From Paenibacillus agilis (lineage in GTDB: Bacteria; Bacillota; Bacilli; Paenibacillales; Paenibacillaceae): 64,000 bases of DNA. The translations under genes were made by a program, and so were the position numbers. The DNA is taken from assembly GCF_007786455.1 (NCBI RefSeq), contig NZ_VNJK01000001.1, positions 124,001-188,000 of the forward strand, read 5' to 3'. Below are positions 17,235 through 26,139 of this stretch, one piece after another; the first letter of the stretch is position 1, and every line of letters starts with the position of its first letter. Below the pieces are notes generated by a model that worked only from the letters and a program-made list of their open reading frames with translations, searched no databases and had not been told where the DNA came from.

Positions 17235-19136
17235 ATGAAGAGATTACTTAGTCTAACTGTCGTCGCGCTTTTATTGACACTTTGCACGGCTGGCATCGTT
17301 TCCGCAAGTTCGCCAGCAAGTAAACCGAAGATTGTATCTGTCATTGATAGCGGTACTTTTTTGTTGGATGACGGTACGTTTTGGAAGACAGACCACCATG
17401 GGTTACGAAAAAATCGTTCTAGTTTTGTCACCATAGAAGGCAGTGGGATGGCCGGATGGGGCTTAACCGATAACGGCAAAGTGATTAGCTGGAATTATAG
17501 TAGCGGAAAGGCAGAATATCCCTATATGACGGATGTTGCCCAGTTAAGCAGAGACGGCTGGTGGCTTAAAAAAGATGGGACCGTGTGGAACTTTGACGAG
17601 AAAATCGAGGGTCTATCTAATATTACGTATATAAATGGTAATGCTGCCCTTTCTAGCAATGGGGATGTTTATTCGATTGAAGCGGGAAGCCCTAATTTAG
17701 TCGTTACTATACCCAACGCAGTGTCCGCACATGTCTATATGGATGATACCATTGTGGTGGATAAAGAGGGGACGGTGACGCATCATTTCTTCCTTAATAA
17801 GGAGCCATTAACGGTTACTACGGATGCGGTCGACGTTATGTGGTTTGGGTCTAGACAACTATTAATTACAAAAAAAGATGGATCGGTATGGGTAGCTGAT
17901 CAATCACTTGGATTTCAAATGAAGCAAATTCAAGATATGAAGGATATCGTGAAGATGTATAGTTCCAAATCCGAAAATCTCGCCTTCTTGCAAAATAAGA
18001 ACGGCTCTTGGTTCAGTTATAGTATATACGACGGCATCAAAGAAATAAAAGTTCCCGAAGTCAAGGCATTGAAGCTAATCGTTACGAGAACAACACCTAA
18101 GGTGGGCGATCACTTTCTAATTGCAGTAGAAGAGCAGTACACAAATGGTTATACGCATAAGCGATATCCAAACAAGGATGAACTTGTTATCGATCAACCA
18201 CAGCTAATCGAAAGGGTTCCTGACAATAAATTTAAAGTTCGTGGTGTTGGCGAAACTGGTGTGAAAATAACAGCTCATGGGTTGAGCAGCCAAGCGAAGA
18301 TATCGGTCAGTCTAGATGAGCCTTTGCAAAATGCAATTCAAAAAGACGGTGTTGTTTACCTTCCATTAAAGTCTGTATTCCAGACTATCGGTGGTAAAGT
18401 AACTTCCAACCCTAGTACGAAGGAACATCATATTCAATTAGGTTCCAAAAAAATCAAGCTGAAATCGGGTAGTAAGGTAGCAACGGTCGACGGAAAGGCA
18501 TACACCATGAAAGGTGTGGTGCAAACGGCTGGAGGAACAACGGTTTTCCCTGCGGAGCTGCTGAAGCACATTTTACAAGCGAATATTTCATGGGATAATG
18601 GTTGGAAAGAGGTAACGATTAAGTTCGGTAGTGCAAAAATGATCGTTCAATCTGATGAGACGGCTAAAATCGAAAAGAGAGAACAACTTGGAGACCTCGT
18701 AAAGTATATTGGCAAGAGTTATTGGATTAATCATTTCCAAAGCTGGGAACGGTTTAATAAAGTAACGATAACGGATATTGTTCCTATTGATTCGCACTTT
18801 ATTATTGTGTTTAAGCATGCCAATGGCAAGACGCTCCAAAGTTACGAAATGTCTGCTAGTAAAGTGGAACAGCTGCTTACAGATTCCTATTATTTTATGA
18901 ACTATGATCCGTATAAACGTTATAAATGGTCGAAGTCAGTATGGGAAAAAATCAAAAATGAAAAAGTATCTACAGGGATGACCAAGGAGCAGGTGCTCAT
19001 GTCTTGGGGACAGCCAAGAAACACTTCCTATATTACGGGCGGAAATATTACGGTGGAGTCTTGGGGATATGGAAGCGGGTCAAGTCTTAGCATTATTACA
19101 TTTACAAATGGTAAAGTGACAGGCATATATCAGTAA
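17235..19136 (+). CDS. Secreted protein with stalk (Cu amine oxidase N-like) domain
   Basis: A 633-residue exported protein. A signal peptide covers residues 1-25 (KR, hydrophobic core, then VSAS). Residues 30-270 hold repeated short beta units (TFLLDDGTFWK, WWLKKDGTVWNF, SVWVADQ) that look like an RCC1-like beta-propeller. Residues 370-480 match the stalk domain called copper amine oxidase N-terminal, common in Paenibacillus surface proteins (VVYLPLKSVFQTIGGKV). The final 60 residues (GMTKEQVLMSWGQP) resemble the SmpA/BamE-like fold. Role unknown; probably envelope-associated. AGGGGAGA lies 7 nt before the ATG. Confidence 0.85.
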   Translation: MKRLLSLTVVALLLTLCTAGIVSASSPASKPKIVSVIDSGTFLLDDGTFWKTDHHGLRKNRSSFVTIEGSGMAGWGLTDNGKVISWNYSSGKAEYPYMTDVAQLSRDGWWLKKDGTVWNFDEKIEGLSNITYINGNAALSSNGDVYSIEAGSPNLVVTIPNAVSAHVYMDDTIVVDKEGTVTHHFFLNKEPLTVTTDAVDVMWFGSRQLLITKKDGSVWVADQSLGFQMKQIQDMKDIVKMYSSKSENLAFLQNKNGSWFSYSIYDGIKEIKVPEVKALKLIVTRTTPKVGDHFLIAVEEQYTNGYTHKRYPNKDELVIDQPQLIERVPDNKFKVRGVGETGVKITAHGLSSQAKISVSLDEPLQNAIQKDGVVYLPLKSVFQTIGGKVTSNPSTKEHHIQLGSKKIKLKSGSKVATVDGKAYTMKGVVQTAGGTTVFPAELLKHILQANISWDNGWKEVTIKFGSAKMIVQSDETAKIEKREQLGDLVKYIGKSYWINHFQSWERFNKVTITDIVPIDSHFIIVFKHANGKTLQSYEMSASKVEQLLTDSYYFMNYDPYKRYKWSKSVWEKIKNEKVSTGMTKEQVLMSWGQPRNTSYITGGNITVESWGYGSGSSLSIITFTNGKVTGIYQ

Positions 19137-19153
19137 CCATAAAAAAAATGAAA

Positions 19154-19200
19154 AGGGGGTGTCCCAAAAGTCATTTTACATGGCCCTTGGGACACCCTCT
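19154..19200. terminator. Bidirectional terminator between convergent genes
   Basis: Stem GGGGGTGTCCCAA / TTGGGACACCCTCT with a 20-nt loop. It sits between the stalk-domain gene (+) and khtU (-). An A-run on the left provides the T-tract for minus-strand transcripts; termination of plus-strand transcripts is less clear. Confidence 0.75.
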
Positions 19201-19221
19201 GTCTATCCTATGGTACTGCAT

Positions 19222-20448
19222 TTAACTCTTGGATGTACGTCGTTCTTTAGCTTCTTTTGGTTTTTCCCAACGGAAGATGGCATTTAATCCTTTATAGATT
19301 AATTTGGATTCTTTCGTTAAGAGAGGTCCAAGTACGGCCAAGATCAATACATACAGAGCGGCAAATGGTTGGATTGTAGGGCTCAAGGAAGCCGCGATAC
19401 CAATATTCGCAACGATGATGGAGAATTCACCACGTGATACAATCGTTAGTCCAATATTAGCAGAAGCTTTTCTGGACAATCCAGCACTTTTTCCTGCGAG
19501 CATGCCTGCAAGGAAGTTACCGAACAACGTAAGCGCAACTGCACCAAGTGTAAGTCCTACTGCTCCACCTAACGTGCTAGGTTCAATCGTTAGTCCGAAG
19601 CTGAAGAAGAACAATGCCCCAAAGAAATCACGGAACGGTAAAATCATGTGCTCGATACGCTTCATGTGCGTAGTTTCTGCCAGTACAAGACCGAACAGCA
19701 ATGCACCAATCGCCTCAGCTACATGAATCGTTTCTCCTAGTCCAGCCACAAAGAACAACAATCCGAAAATAAGAAGGATAAAGAGCTCATTCGATCTTAT
19801 ATCCAATAGCTTGTTCAGTAGTGGTGCAGCTTTTCTACCTACGACGAGGAATAGAAGCATAAATCCAAGTGCGTAAGAAGCAGAGAGCACTACACCAAGC
19901 AAGGAGGACTCATCGCTTAGAACAAGACCCGAGAGAACAGAGAGATAAACTGCGAGGAAAATATCCTCATACATAATGATGCCTAGTATCATTTCGGTCT
20001 CGGGGTTAGCCGTCCGTTTCAAATCTACAAGTACTTTCGCTACGATTGCACTAGACGATATCGTCGTGATTCCTGCCAATACCATTGTTTCAGCAAATGG
20101 AAACCCGGCAAGAAAGCCAAACGCAAGTCCAAGCGTAAAGTTAATTGCAATGTAGATCGTTCCACCGACCGCAATCGATTTCCCTGACTTGATCAGTCGT
20201 CCAACAGAGAATTCTAATCCTAAATAGAAGAGTAAAAATAGTACACCTAAACGTCCTAAAAAGTGAATCGTCTCTGCGCTTTCTATAAATCTAAAATCAA
20301 GCACACCGAGTTGTGGAGCATGAGGCCCTACAGCCATACCGACTAAAATATAGAAAGGAATGACGGAGAAGCGAATTTTGGCTGCCAATAAACCTGCTAG
20401 GGCAATGAGAATGATGGCTAGTCCAACTTCAAGAACCAGGTGATCCAT
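19222..20448 (-). CDS. khtU: K+/H+ antiporter subunit KhtU (CPA2 family)
   Basis: A 408-residue CPA2-family cation/proton antiporter with about 12 membrane segments; the length equals that recalled for B. subtilis KhtU. FLLFYLGLEFSVGRL, TTISSSAIVAKVL and MYEDIFLAVYL are typical CPA2 segments. It starts 2 nt after the khtT stop on the minus strand, so the two are co-translated. In Bacillus, KhtTU exports K+ under alkaline or methylglyoxal stress. Confidence 0.92.
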   Translation of the reverse strand: MDHLVLEVGLAIILIALAGLLAAKIRFSVIPFYILVGMAVGPHAPQLGVLDFRFIESAETIHFLGRLGVLFLLFYLGLEFSVGRLIKSGKSIAVGGTIYIAINFTLGLAFGFLAGFPFAETMVLAGITTISSSAIVAKVLVDLKRTANPETEMILGIIMYEDIFLAVYLSVLSGLVLSDESSLLGVVLSASYALGFMLLFLVVGRKAAPLLNKLLDIRSNELFILLIFGLLFFVAGLGETIHVAEAIGALLFGLVLAETTHMKRIEHMILPFRDFFGALFFFSFGLTIEPSTLGGAVGLTLGAVALTLFGNFLAGMLAGKSAGLSRKASANIGLTIVSRGEFSIIVANIGIAASLSPTIQPFAALYVLILAVLGPLLTKESKLIYKGLNAIFRWEKPKEAKERRTSKS

Positions 20449-20450
20449 AA

Positions 20451-20942
20451 TTACCGACTCCCGTTCTGTAACATAGCTTTTAAGGCTTTCATCTGCTTGC
20501 GTTCCCCAGCAATAACAAGCATTGTGTCAGCTTTGAAGACGTACTCAGGACCAGGATTAATGTGTTTCGTTTCTTTCTCAATAGCTGCAATGATCGTCGT
20601 TCCTGTCGATTGACGAACATTGGCTTCGCCGATTGTTTTACCGATGCAGGACGCATGAGGCTCAATGCGGTACCATTCAATTGTCAAATCATCTAGAGCA
20701 ACCTCAATCGTCTCTAATGCTTTCGGTTTGTACGTCATGCCCCCGATAATAGCTGCCATTTGACGAGCTTCTTCATCTTCGAGCGTAACCATGGAAATAC
20801 TCTCATCCGGATCGTCGTAATCAAAATGATACAACTCACGACGCCCATCATCATGAATAATGACGACGAACTTATCCCCGCTTCTAGATTCCATTTGGTA
20901 CTTTCTGCCGATTCCTGGTAGATCCGTTTCTCTAATGTTCAC
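20451..20942 (-). CDS. khtT: Antiporter regulatory subunit KhtT (TrkA-C domain)
   Basis: A 163-residue protein of an N-terminal domain ([12 protein letters not shown]-like) plus a C-terminal RCK/TrkA-C ligand-binding domain ([26 protein letters not shown]). It starts with GTG, and AGGAGG lies 11 nt upstream. KhtT is the peripheral regulator that gates KhtU. A khtS-like small gene, present in B. subtilis, was not recognised upstream. Confidence 0.92.
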   Translation of the reverse strand: MNIRETDLPGIGRKYQMESRSGDKFVVIIHDDGRRELYHFDYDDPDESISMVTLEDEEARQMAAIIGGMTYKPKALETIEVALDDLTIEWYRIEPHASCIGKTIGEANVRQSTGTTIIAAIEKETKHINPGPEYVFKADTMLVIAGERKQMKALKAMLQNGSR

Positions 20943-20986
20943 CCTTTTTAAACCTCCTGTCGAAAAAAAATGATATTGCCATAAAC

Positions 20987-21015
20987 ATTATAACCTATTA
21001 TAGGGGTGAGATAAA
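20987..21015 (-). promoter_or_regulatory. Candidate sigma-A promoter of khtTU
   Basis: On the minus strand, a perfect -10 TATAAT and a weak -35 TTTATC are separated by 17 nt, about 45 nt before the khtT GTG. Confidence 0.45.
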
Positions 21016-21228
21016 CATTTAATGTAGGGGGATTCAAACTTACCCTAAAAATTCGTCTGCGATGCTTTAAATAGGTTTAGTGAGGAGATAGAACGCATTT
21101 ATTAGTAGAAACAGAATAATAGTACCTTTTTGGTATGCAAATGATAGTCTCTTCTATGAAAGGTAGTAATAATTGGTAGAGTGTCAGTCATACAATAAAA
21201 TGGGCAAGATGAGAGGAGAAGGAGCGAA

Positions 21229-21600
21229 ATGAAGATTCCATCTATGGCTAGTCTTTCTACTAAAACGGATACTCTTGAAAAACAGTTTGAATCAATTGCG
21301 TTGGAAGAGAAGACGCTTTCCAATCTAATGCAGTTTGAGGCGGATAAGATGCTTGCTTTTATTGGACGAAAGCGAGATTTTCCCAGTAATCCGTCTTCAG
21401 CAGAGATTATTCAATTCAATCAGTCCTGCGTTCAAGTTATGGAATCTTTCCTTAATGCTGAGAGTGTTCTATTCAAGAAGTTAACCAAGGCTGTTCATCT
21501 AACTCTGCACGAAAAAAACATCCAATCCGCATCCCTCAATGATGAAGATAATAATGAAGCGGAATTATTAGAAAACGATGATCAAGGCTTTGATTTTTAA
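21229..21600 (+). CDS. Unknown 123-residue protein
   Basis: A small protein with a helical N-terminal two-thirds and a very acidic tail. The segment SIALEEKTLSNLMQFEADKM recalls a motif (ALEE, then a helix around AE.EK) seen in Bacillota spore-surface proteins; this is only a faint resemblance. A strong site, GAGGAGAAGGAG, sits 5 nt before the ATG. The gene is 15 nt from the next one and they are probably co-transcribed. Function unknown. Confidence 0.75.
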   Translation: MKIPSMASLSTKTDTLEKQFESIALEEKTLSNLMQFEADKMLAFIGRKRDFPSNPSSAEIIQFNQSCVQVMESFLNAESVLFKKLTKAVHLTLHEKNIQSASLNDEDNNEAELLENDDQGFDF

Positions 21601-21615
21601 TAGAGGAGATGTGTT

Positions 21616-22248
21616 ATGAAAAGGAGAACCGAAGCGGCAGCAACTTTATTAGCAGCATTATTTCAATTATTGCGGGCGCTTAAAAGTAAAAGAGCATCTA
21701 TGAAACCTAGTGAGCGGCGGCTGGTTGATTATGATTTGGCGATGATGGTACATATCGGTTCTGACCTTCACAAATATTTGAGCTGGAGTGACTTATCCAT
21801 TGCAGAAATACAAGGCTTTGGAGAAGGAGATTGCACGAGAAGTACTGGTGATTATGCAGAGAAATTTATGCAGGACATCAATTATGCCATTACTATGCTT
21901 CAAAGTTGGCCGTTCGACAATCCGCTAATAGGAAGACAAGTGATGAAGCGACTTTACGAGCTGCAAAGCTATTATTCAGATCAGCTGGCGCATGATGACG
22001 AATTCATTATTGGCAATACTACGAGTGAGCAAGCCTCATGGGAACAAAAACTGGCTGTTGGAGCGGACATTCATTCTTTCAATCACGAGCAAGGTACTCG
22101 GCCAACTTCCAATCCGGACGACAATTACATTTTGACTAAAATCGGCAGCTGGACGTCGGTAAAAAAGTTAAATGATAGTCATGCACATCAAGGAAGGAGT
22201 GTTAAACAAGATGGCCAAGTTACAGCTATTGAACGCAGGCGGATCTAG
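21616..22248 (+). CDS. Unknown 210-residue protein
   Basis: No recognised domain. The N-terminus is basic and helical (AATLLAALFQLLRALKSKR) and might associate with the membrane. The middle is helical with Trp-rich patches (YLSWSDL, LQSWPFDNP), and the C-terminal 50 residues look disordered. GAGGAGA precedes the ATG. It overlaps the next gene by 38 nt in another frame, which points to co-translation. Function unknown. Confidence 0.72.
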   Translation: MKRRTEAAATLLAALFQLLRALKSKRASMKPSERRLVDYDLAMMVHIGSDLHKYLSWSDLSIAEIQGFGEGDCTRSTGDYAEKFMQDINYAITMLQSWPFDNPLIGRQVMKRLYELQSYYSDQLAHDDEFIIGNTTSEQASWEQKLAVGADIHSFNHEQGTRPTSNPDDNYILTKIGSWTSVKKLNDSHAHQGRSVKQDGQVTAIERRRI

Positions 22249-23146
22249 TTATTATTTGTCTGGGAAATGGTCAGTGGGTGTTTACTTGAATAGAACAAAT
22301 AATAGTGCTGTTTTGATTGATAGCGGACCGAACGCAGCATTTGCTAAAGCTCTTGATCAAATGATTACGAATCAAGGATATAGCGTAGGTGCCATTGTTA
22401 ACACGCATGGACATGCTCAGCAGTGCGGGGGAAATGAATACTTTCAAGATAGGTATCCGAATATTCGAATTTATAGTTCAGAGCTAGCAGCGCCATTCGT
22501 GCAATATCCTTGGCTTGAGAGACAATGTGCGGCTGGGGAAGCTATTTTACTAGATGAGCATGAGGCAGGAAAACGAACGGTAACCGACATATTTTCCTAT
22601 GAAGATGGCCCAGTTGATATTAATGGGAATGCATTTATGATTGTAACCTTGCCAGGACATTGTACAGGCATGATAGGGATCATTACGCCTGATAATGTGA
22701 TGTATTGCAGTGATGCTTTATTTGGTCATCAGACGTTAGAGCGTCAGAAGCTTCTATACTTCAATGATATAAAAAGTACGCGAGCTACATTTAATAAATT
22801 GCGCAAATATGATGTTTCCGCCTTTGTTTTAAATCACGGTGGCATATATACAGATGTCTCGCCATTAATTGAAGAGCATATAGAGCGGTTGGAACAGGGT
22901 CTGCAGCATATAGAGGAATTGGTTCGTGAGAAGCCTAAGACGTATGAGCAGATTGTGAGCGAAGTACAGCTTTACTATGAAATAGAGGATAACCATGTGG
23001 CTTATGCGGCAGTATGCGCTATCGTAAGGACTCTCTTAACGGAGTTGAAACGTTTAAGGCGAATTGATTGTTATGTCGAGACTGGACTTTTATTTATAAA
23101 GGGTTCACAAGCAAATGAATCGGTAGCTCGTACTGCTAAGTCGTGA
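22211..23146 (+). CDS. Metallo-beta-lactamase-fold protein with altered metal motif
   Basis: A 311-residue MBL-fold hydrolase followed by a C-terminal winged-helix-like segment. The fold markers are VLIDSGP, the first-motif region NTHGHAQQCGG, LPGHCTGMIG, CSDALF and NHGG. The usual HxHxDH is HGHAQQ, so the Asp and last His of motif 2 are both Gln, while the later His and Asp ligands remain. It may bind one metal or have lost hydrolase activity. The start at 22211 follows AAGGAAGGAG and overlaps the gene upstream. Confidence 0.85.
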   Translation: MAKLQLLNAGGSSYYLSGKWSVGVYLNRTNNSAVLIDSGPNAAFAKALDQMITNQGYSVGAIVNTHGHAQQCGGNEYFQDRYPNIRIYSSELAAPFVQYPWLERQCAAGEAILLDEHEAGKRTVTDIFSYEDGPVDINGNAFMIVTLPGHCTGMIGIITPDNVMYCSDALFGHQTLERQKLLYFNDIKSTRATFNKLRKYDVSAFVLNHGGIYTDVSPLIEEHIERLEQGLQHIEELVREKPKTYEQIVSEVQLYYEIEDNHVAYAAVCAIVRTLLTELKRLRRIDCYVETGLLFIKGSQANESVARTAKS

Positions 23147-23197
23147 TAGGTTATGGTTCATCGATGAAGAGAAAATTACATATAAATATCTTGCGGG

Positions 23198-23223
23198 CGC
23201 CGAATTCAAAACGGCGTTTTTTT
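23198..23223 (+). terminator. Intrinsic terminator after MBL-fold gene
   Basis: Short GC-rich stem CGCCG / CGGCG with a 9-nt loop and a run of eight T. Confidence 0.75.
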
Positions 23224-23347
23224 GTGTGCAGGGATATGTGAATGTTTGCGTATAAATGGAGGGGATTTTCAAGAAAATTAAGTAATTGTAAATCCAAATT
23301 CCACCAATTGTGATCTAATTAGAAGTGGGAAGGGAGATACCGACTAC

Positions 23348-23875
23348 ATGGATATACATAACCTCGTGAAAAAGGCACAGAAGGGAAATAAGAAGGCCTT
23401 CTTGGAATTATTTCAACATTATGAGGAGGCTATTTACCGTATTGCCTATATGTATGTGAAAAATAAAGATGATACGTTGGATGTCGTGCAAGAGACTGCT
23501 TATCATGCATTTAGGTCTATCGACACCTTAAGAGAGCCGCAATATGTGAAGACGTGGATGATGAAAATTGCCATTAACCAATCCATTTATATATTAAATC
23601 AGCGAAAGAAGATTATTCCATTTCCACCTGAGTTTACGGAGCACAATAGTGGATTTGTATCGGAAGAGGATGTTCCCCTTGCTGTAACGCTAGAGCAATT
23701 GTTGGATGAGTTAAATATGACGGAGAAGAGTGTCATTACGCTAAAATTTTATAAAGGATATACGATCCAAGCGATTTCAGATTTGCTAGAACTTCCTTTG
23801 GGATCAACGAAAACGATACTGTATCGCGGGCTGGGAAAGCTGCGGAAAAAGCTGATGAGAGGTGAAGTTTCATAA
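23348..23875 (+). CDS. ECF-family RNA polymerase sigma factor
   Basis: A 175-residue sigma-70 protein with region 2 (VKKAQKGNKKAFLELFQHY, DVVQETAYHAFRSI) and region 4 (LNMTEKSVITLKFYKGYTIQAISDLLELPLG), lacking regions 1 and 3. It is close in style to SigV/YlaC-like ECF factors of Bacillota. AAGGGAG precedes the ATG. The next gene encodes an exported protein 93 nt downstream, but no typical anti-sigma factor with a cytosolic N-terminal domain is adjacent. Confidence 0.92.
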   Translation: MDIHNLVKKAQKGNKKAFLELFQHYEEAIYRIAYMYVKNKDDTLDVVQETAYHAFRSIDTLREPQYVKTWMMKIAINQSIYILNQRKKIIPFPPEFTEHNSGFVSEEDVPLAVTLEQLLDELNMTEKSVITLKFYKGYTIQAISDLLELPLGSTKTILYRGLGKLRKKLMRGEVS

Positions 23876-23968
23876 CGCTATGCACTCTATTTTGCAAGTA
23901 GTAGGAACATGGAAAGGAAAGATAGAATAGTGCTAACAAATTCAATAATACGTTTGGGGATATCAAGG

Positions 23969-25042
23969 ATGAAAAAGAATAAAATCATCCTTTTACTATT
24001 GGTATGCAGCCTTTTTGCACCCGCGTCCATTCTAGCGATTCCGGCTAGCAAAGGCATTGAGCATAAAAGTATGGAACTTACAATTGAGCCGAAAATGATT
24101 CCGTATAAGGAATTGGACTCTGCGATAAAGAAAACAGTAGAACAAGCAATCAATCATTATGCGGATGGGAAAAGAGTTAAGCTAGAGACTGCCATCAAAA
24201 TGGAAATTTTCAGAGGTAAAAATAAGGCCGAGGGCTGGCGAATTGAAAATAAAGATCGGAGTGCAGTTATAAATGTGGATGCCGCTTCCGGAAAAGTAAT
24301 TGACCTTTCACTTTTACTTACGATGTCAGAGATGAAAGGGAAGTACAAGAAGCAATTGGAGGCAGCGAACGCAGTTGTCAAGCAAGTTAAGGCAGAGGCC
24401 GTCTTTACAGGGGAGCGTGTAGATTTTTCGATTAATGAATGGAGGAATAGACAGTCGATTACCTTTATTACGAAGGACGAACAATCTATAGAACTTGACT
24501 TGAAGACGTGCAAACCATCTTACTATAGCTTCAAATTCAAAGCTTCTAATGTGGATGGAAAGATTATGCGGACAGCGGAGCAGGCTGTAAAGTGCTTAAG
24601 AGACGGTAAATTTGCGTCTTTTACCTATATTCGCCGAAACTCTCAGAGTAAAGGGGTAGTAGATATATGGGAGTTTAAAAGGAAGGTTGAAATTAAAAGG
24701 GCCGATATTGCAAAATATGAACATGTAGAGATAGGCGAGAATGGGAATAAAGCATATGCGATTGAATCTCAAGTTTATATTGATGGTAAGACGGGGAAGC
24801 TCTTTTCTGCCGATGTATCGCCTAAGACGCACAATCAGAAACAAGTCCAATTGACACAGGAACAGGCTGTTGAAATAGCGATCCCTGCGGCTCAGAAAAT
24901 GTTCGGTAAAGACTTATCTACATACAAAGTAAAAGTATCGAGCTCTAAGAAAGTTTATACGTTTAGTAGCAAGGGCGAAGAATCTATCCTCGCTAGATTT
25001 GATAAGTATGGCAATCTTATTAGTATGCAGCGACTGGTTTAG
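23969..25042 (+). CDS. Exported protein with PepSY/YcdB-like repeats
   Basis: A 357-residue protein with a signal peptide or membrane anchor (KKNKIILLLLVCSLFAPASILA). The rest is beta-rich and consists of about three repeats ending in GK-type turns (INVDAASGKVIDL, VYIDGKTGKLFSADV, RFDKYGNLISM), like PepSY or YcdB/YcdC domains. ATG at 23969 is chosen because TTTGGGGA is 8 nt upstream and the signal peptide starts at once. A longer form from 23909 would add a 20-residue cytosolic stub, which could matter if it is an unusual anti-sigma partner of the ECF factor. Confidence 0.75.
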   Translation: MKKNKIILLLLVCSLFAPASILAIPASKGIEHKSMELTIEPKMIPYKELDSAIKKTVEQAINHYADGKRVKLETAIKMEIFRGKNKAEGWRIENKDRSAVINVDAASGKVIDLSLLLTMSEMKGKYKKQLEAANAVVKQVKAEAVFTGERVDFSINEWRNRQSITFITKDEQSIELDLKTCKPSYYSFKFKASNVDGKIMRTAEQAVKCLRDGKFASFTYIRRNSQSKGVVDIWEFKRKVEIKRADIAKYEHVEIGENGNKAYAIESQVYIDGKTGKLFSADVSPKTHNQKQVQLTQEQAVEIAIPAAQKMFGKDLSTYKVKVSSSKKVYTFSSKGEESILARFDKYGNLISMQRLV

Positions 25043-25129
25043 AAGTTATTTGCTTTATGCATGCTGTACAAATATATTTTTATTTCAAGGGTAGTTGTTC
25101 GCTTCGTACATCTCGCTTTGTTGCATGAT

Positions 25130-25196
25130 TCAGAGTTTCCATCTGGGTAATAAGAAGAAGGAACGTCTTCGCCAGATGTTCTCCCCGAAACTCTGA
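25130..25196 (+). other. Long hairpin upstream of 25222 gene
   Basis: TCAGAGTTTC (25130) pairs with GAAACTCTGA (25187), and inside it CATCTGG pairs with CCAGATG. The loop is 25 nt. It ends about 25 nt before the start codon and lacks a T-tract, so it looks like a 5'-UTR stability or control structure rather than a terminator. Confidence 0.5.
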
Positions 25197-25221
25197 GTTT
25201 CAAAATAAAGGAGGTTTAAAT

Positions 25222-25923
25222 ATGAGTACGACGGAATATGCAAAATTGGCCAGATGGTATACACCTTCTGATGGTGTTACAGGGGTAAAAACAACGATGA
25301 CTATTCCAACTGCTGCTGCTATTTTAGCCAGGAATGGCAATGGGTTTATTAACTTTTATTTATCCGCAGATGGTTCTGGGCATCATGTTGAGTGTGGTAT
25401 CTCGACAAGTTTTAAGCATCAAGGTGATAAGTGGCATTGGTTTTATACGTGGGCTCGTAATGGAAGCGGTGGGGACGATACTTGGAGCTTTAGACCAGGT
25501 CAGGTCGTTCCGATTGAATTATCCATTAACGCAGATAAGACAGCGTTGGACTACATTGTAAATGGAGCCGTCGTAAAATCATTTCCAGGAACTTATAGCA
25601 CATTAACGAGTGTGCGACTCGTTGTGGGGGCTTGTGATCAAAACTTCCCTGCTGGTCGCGTTCCGGATCCGTTGCCAGATTGGGCGACCACCCACAGCGC
25701 TGTTACTTGCAGTGAGTTTCAATATAGAGACTCTGCCGGCAGCTGGATTACTTGTACAGCAAGCAACTCAACCCCACCAACACCACATGGGTCAGGCCAA
25801 TCTAGTGCTGAAGTGCACTGGCCATCTCCTACTTCCAAATATCCTCATAAGGGTTTGCCGTTTGAATATAGTTTGGAAATTTCACCAGGAACGTTAATTG
25901 CTTCGCTTCCAGAGAGCGTTTAA
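25222..25923 (+). CDS. Unknown 233-residue beta-rich protein
   Basis: No signal peptide is visible. The sequence is rich in Gly, Ser, Thr and Trp, with a likely beta-sandwich core (NGNGFINFYLSADGSG, DKWHWFYTWARNGSGG, VPIELSINADKTALDY) and a Pro/Ser-rich linker before a short C-terminal piece. It may be a lectin-like or surface/matrix protein; no family was recognised with certainty. AAAGGAGG lies 7 nt before the ATG. Confidence 0.78.
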   Translation: MSTTEYAKLARWYTPSDGVTGVKTTMTIPTAAAILARNGNGFINFYLSADGSGHHVECGISTSFKHQGDKWHWFYTWARNGSGGDDTWSFRPGQVVPIELSINADKTALDYIVNGAVVKSFPGTYSTLTSVRLVVGACDQNFPAGRVPDPLPDWATTHSAVTCSEFQYRDSAGSWITCTASNSTPPTPHGSGQSSAEVHWPSPTSKYPHKGLPFEYSLEISPGTLIASLPESV

Positions 25924-25941
25924 TAAGTAAGGGAACAAAGC

Positions 25942-25984
25942 AAGGAAACGATAGGGCTGATTACGCTTTGTCGTTTCTTTTTTC
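25942..25984 (+). terminator. Intrinsic terminator after 25222 gene
   Basis: Stem AAGGAAACGA / TCGTTTCTTT followed by more T, with a 19-nt loop. Confidence 0.6.
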
Positions 25985-26139
25985 TATGTATCTATGTTCA
26001 GTGAGGTCAATTGTTAGCCGACAGCTGATGTACTGAATGTAATTCATATTTTGATAGTGATTTCCATAAAAAATAATAGGAAATAATTTTTCTGAGTTGG
26101 TAAAATGGCTTTCTACCCCGATAGAAAGGATGATTGTTT

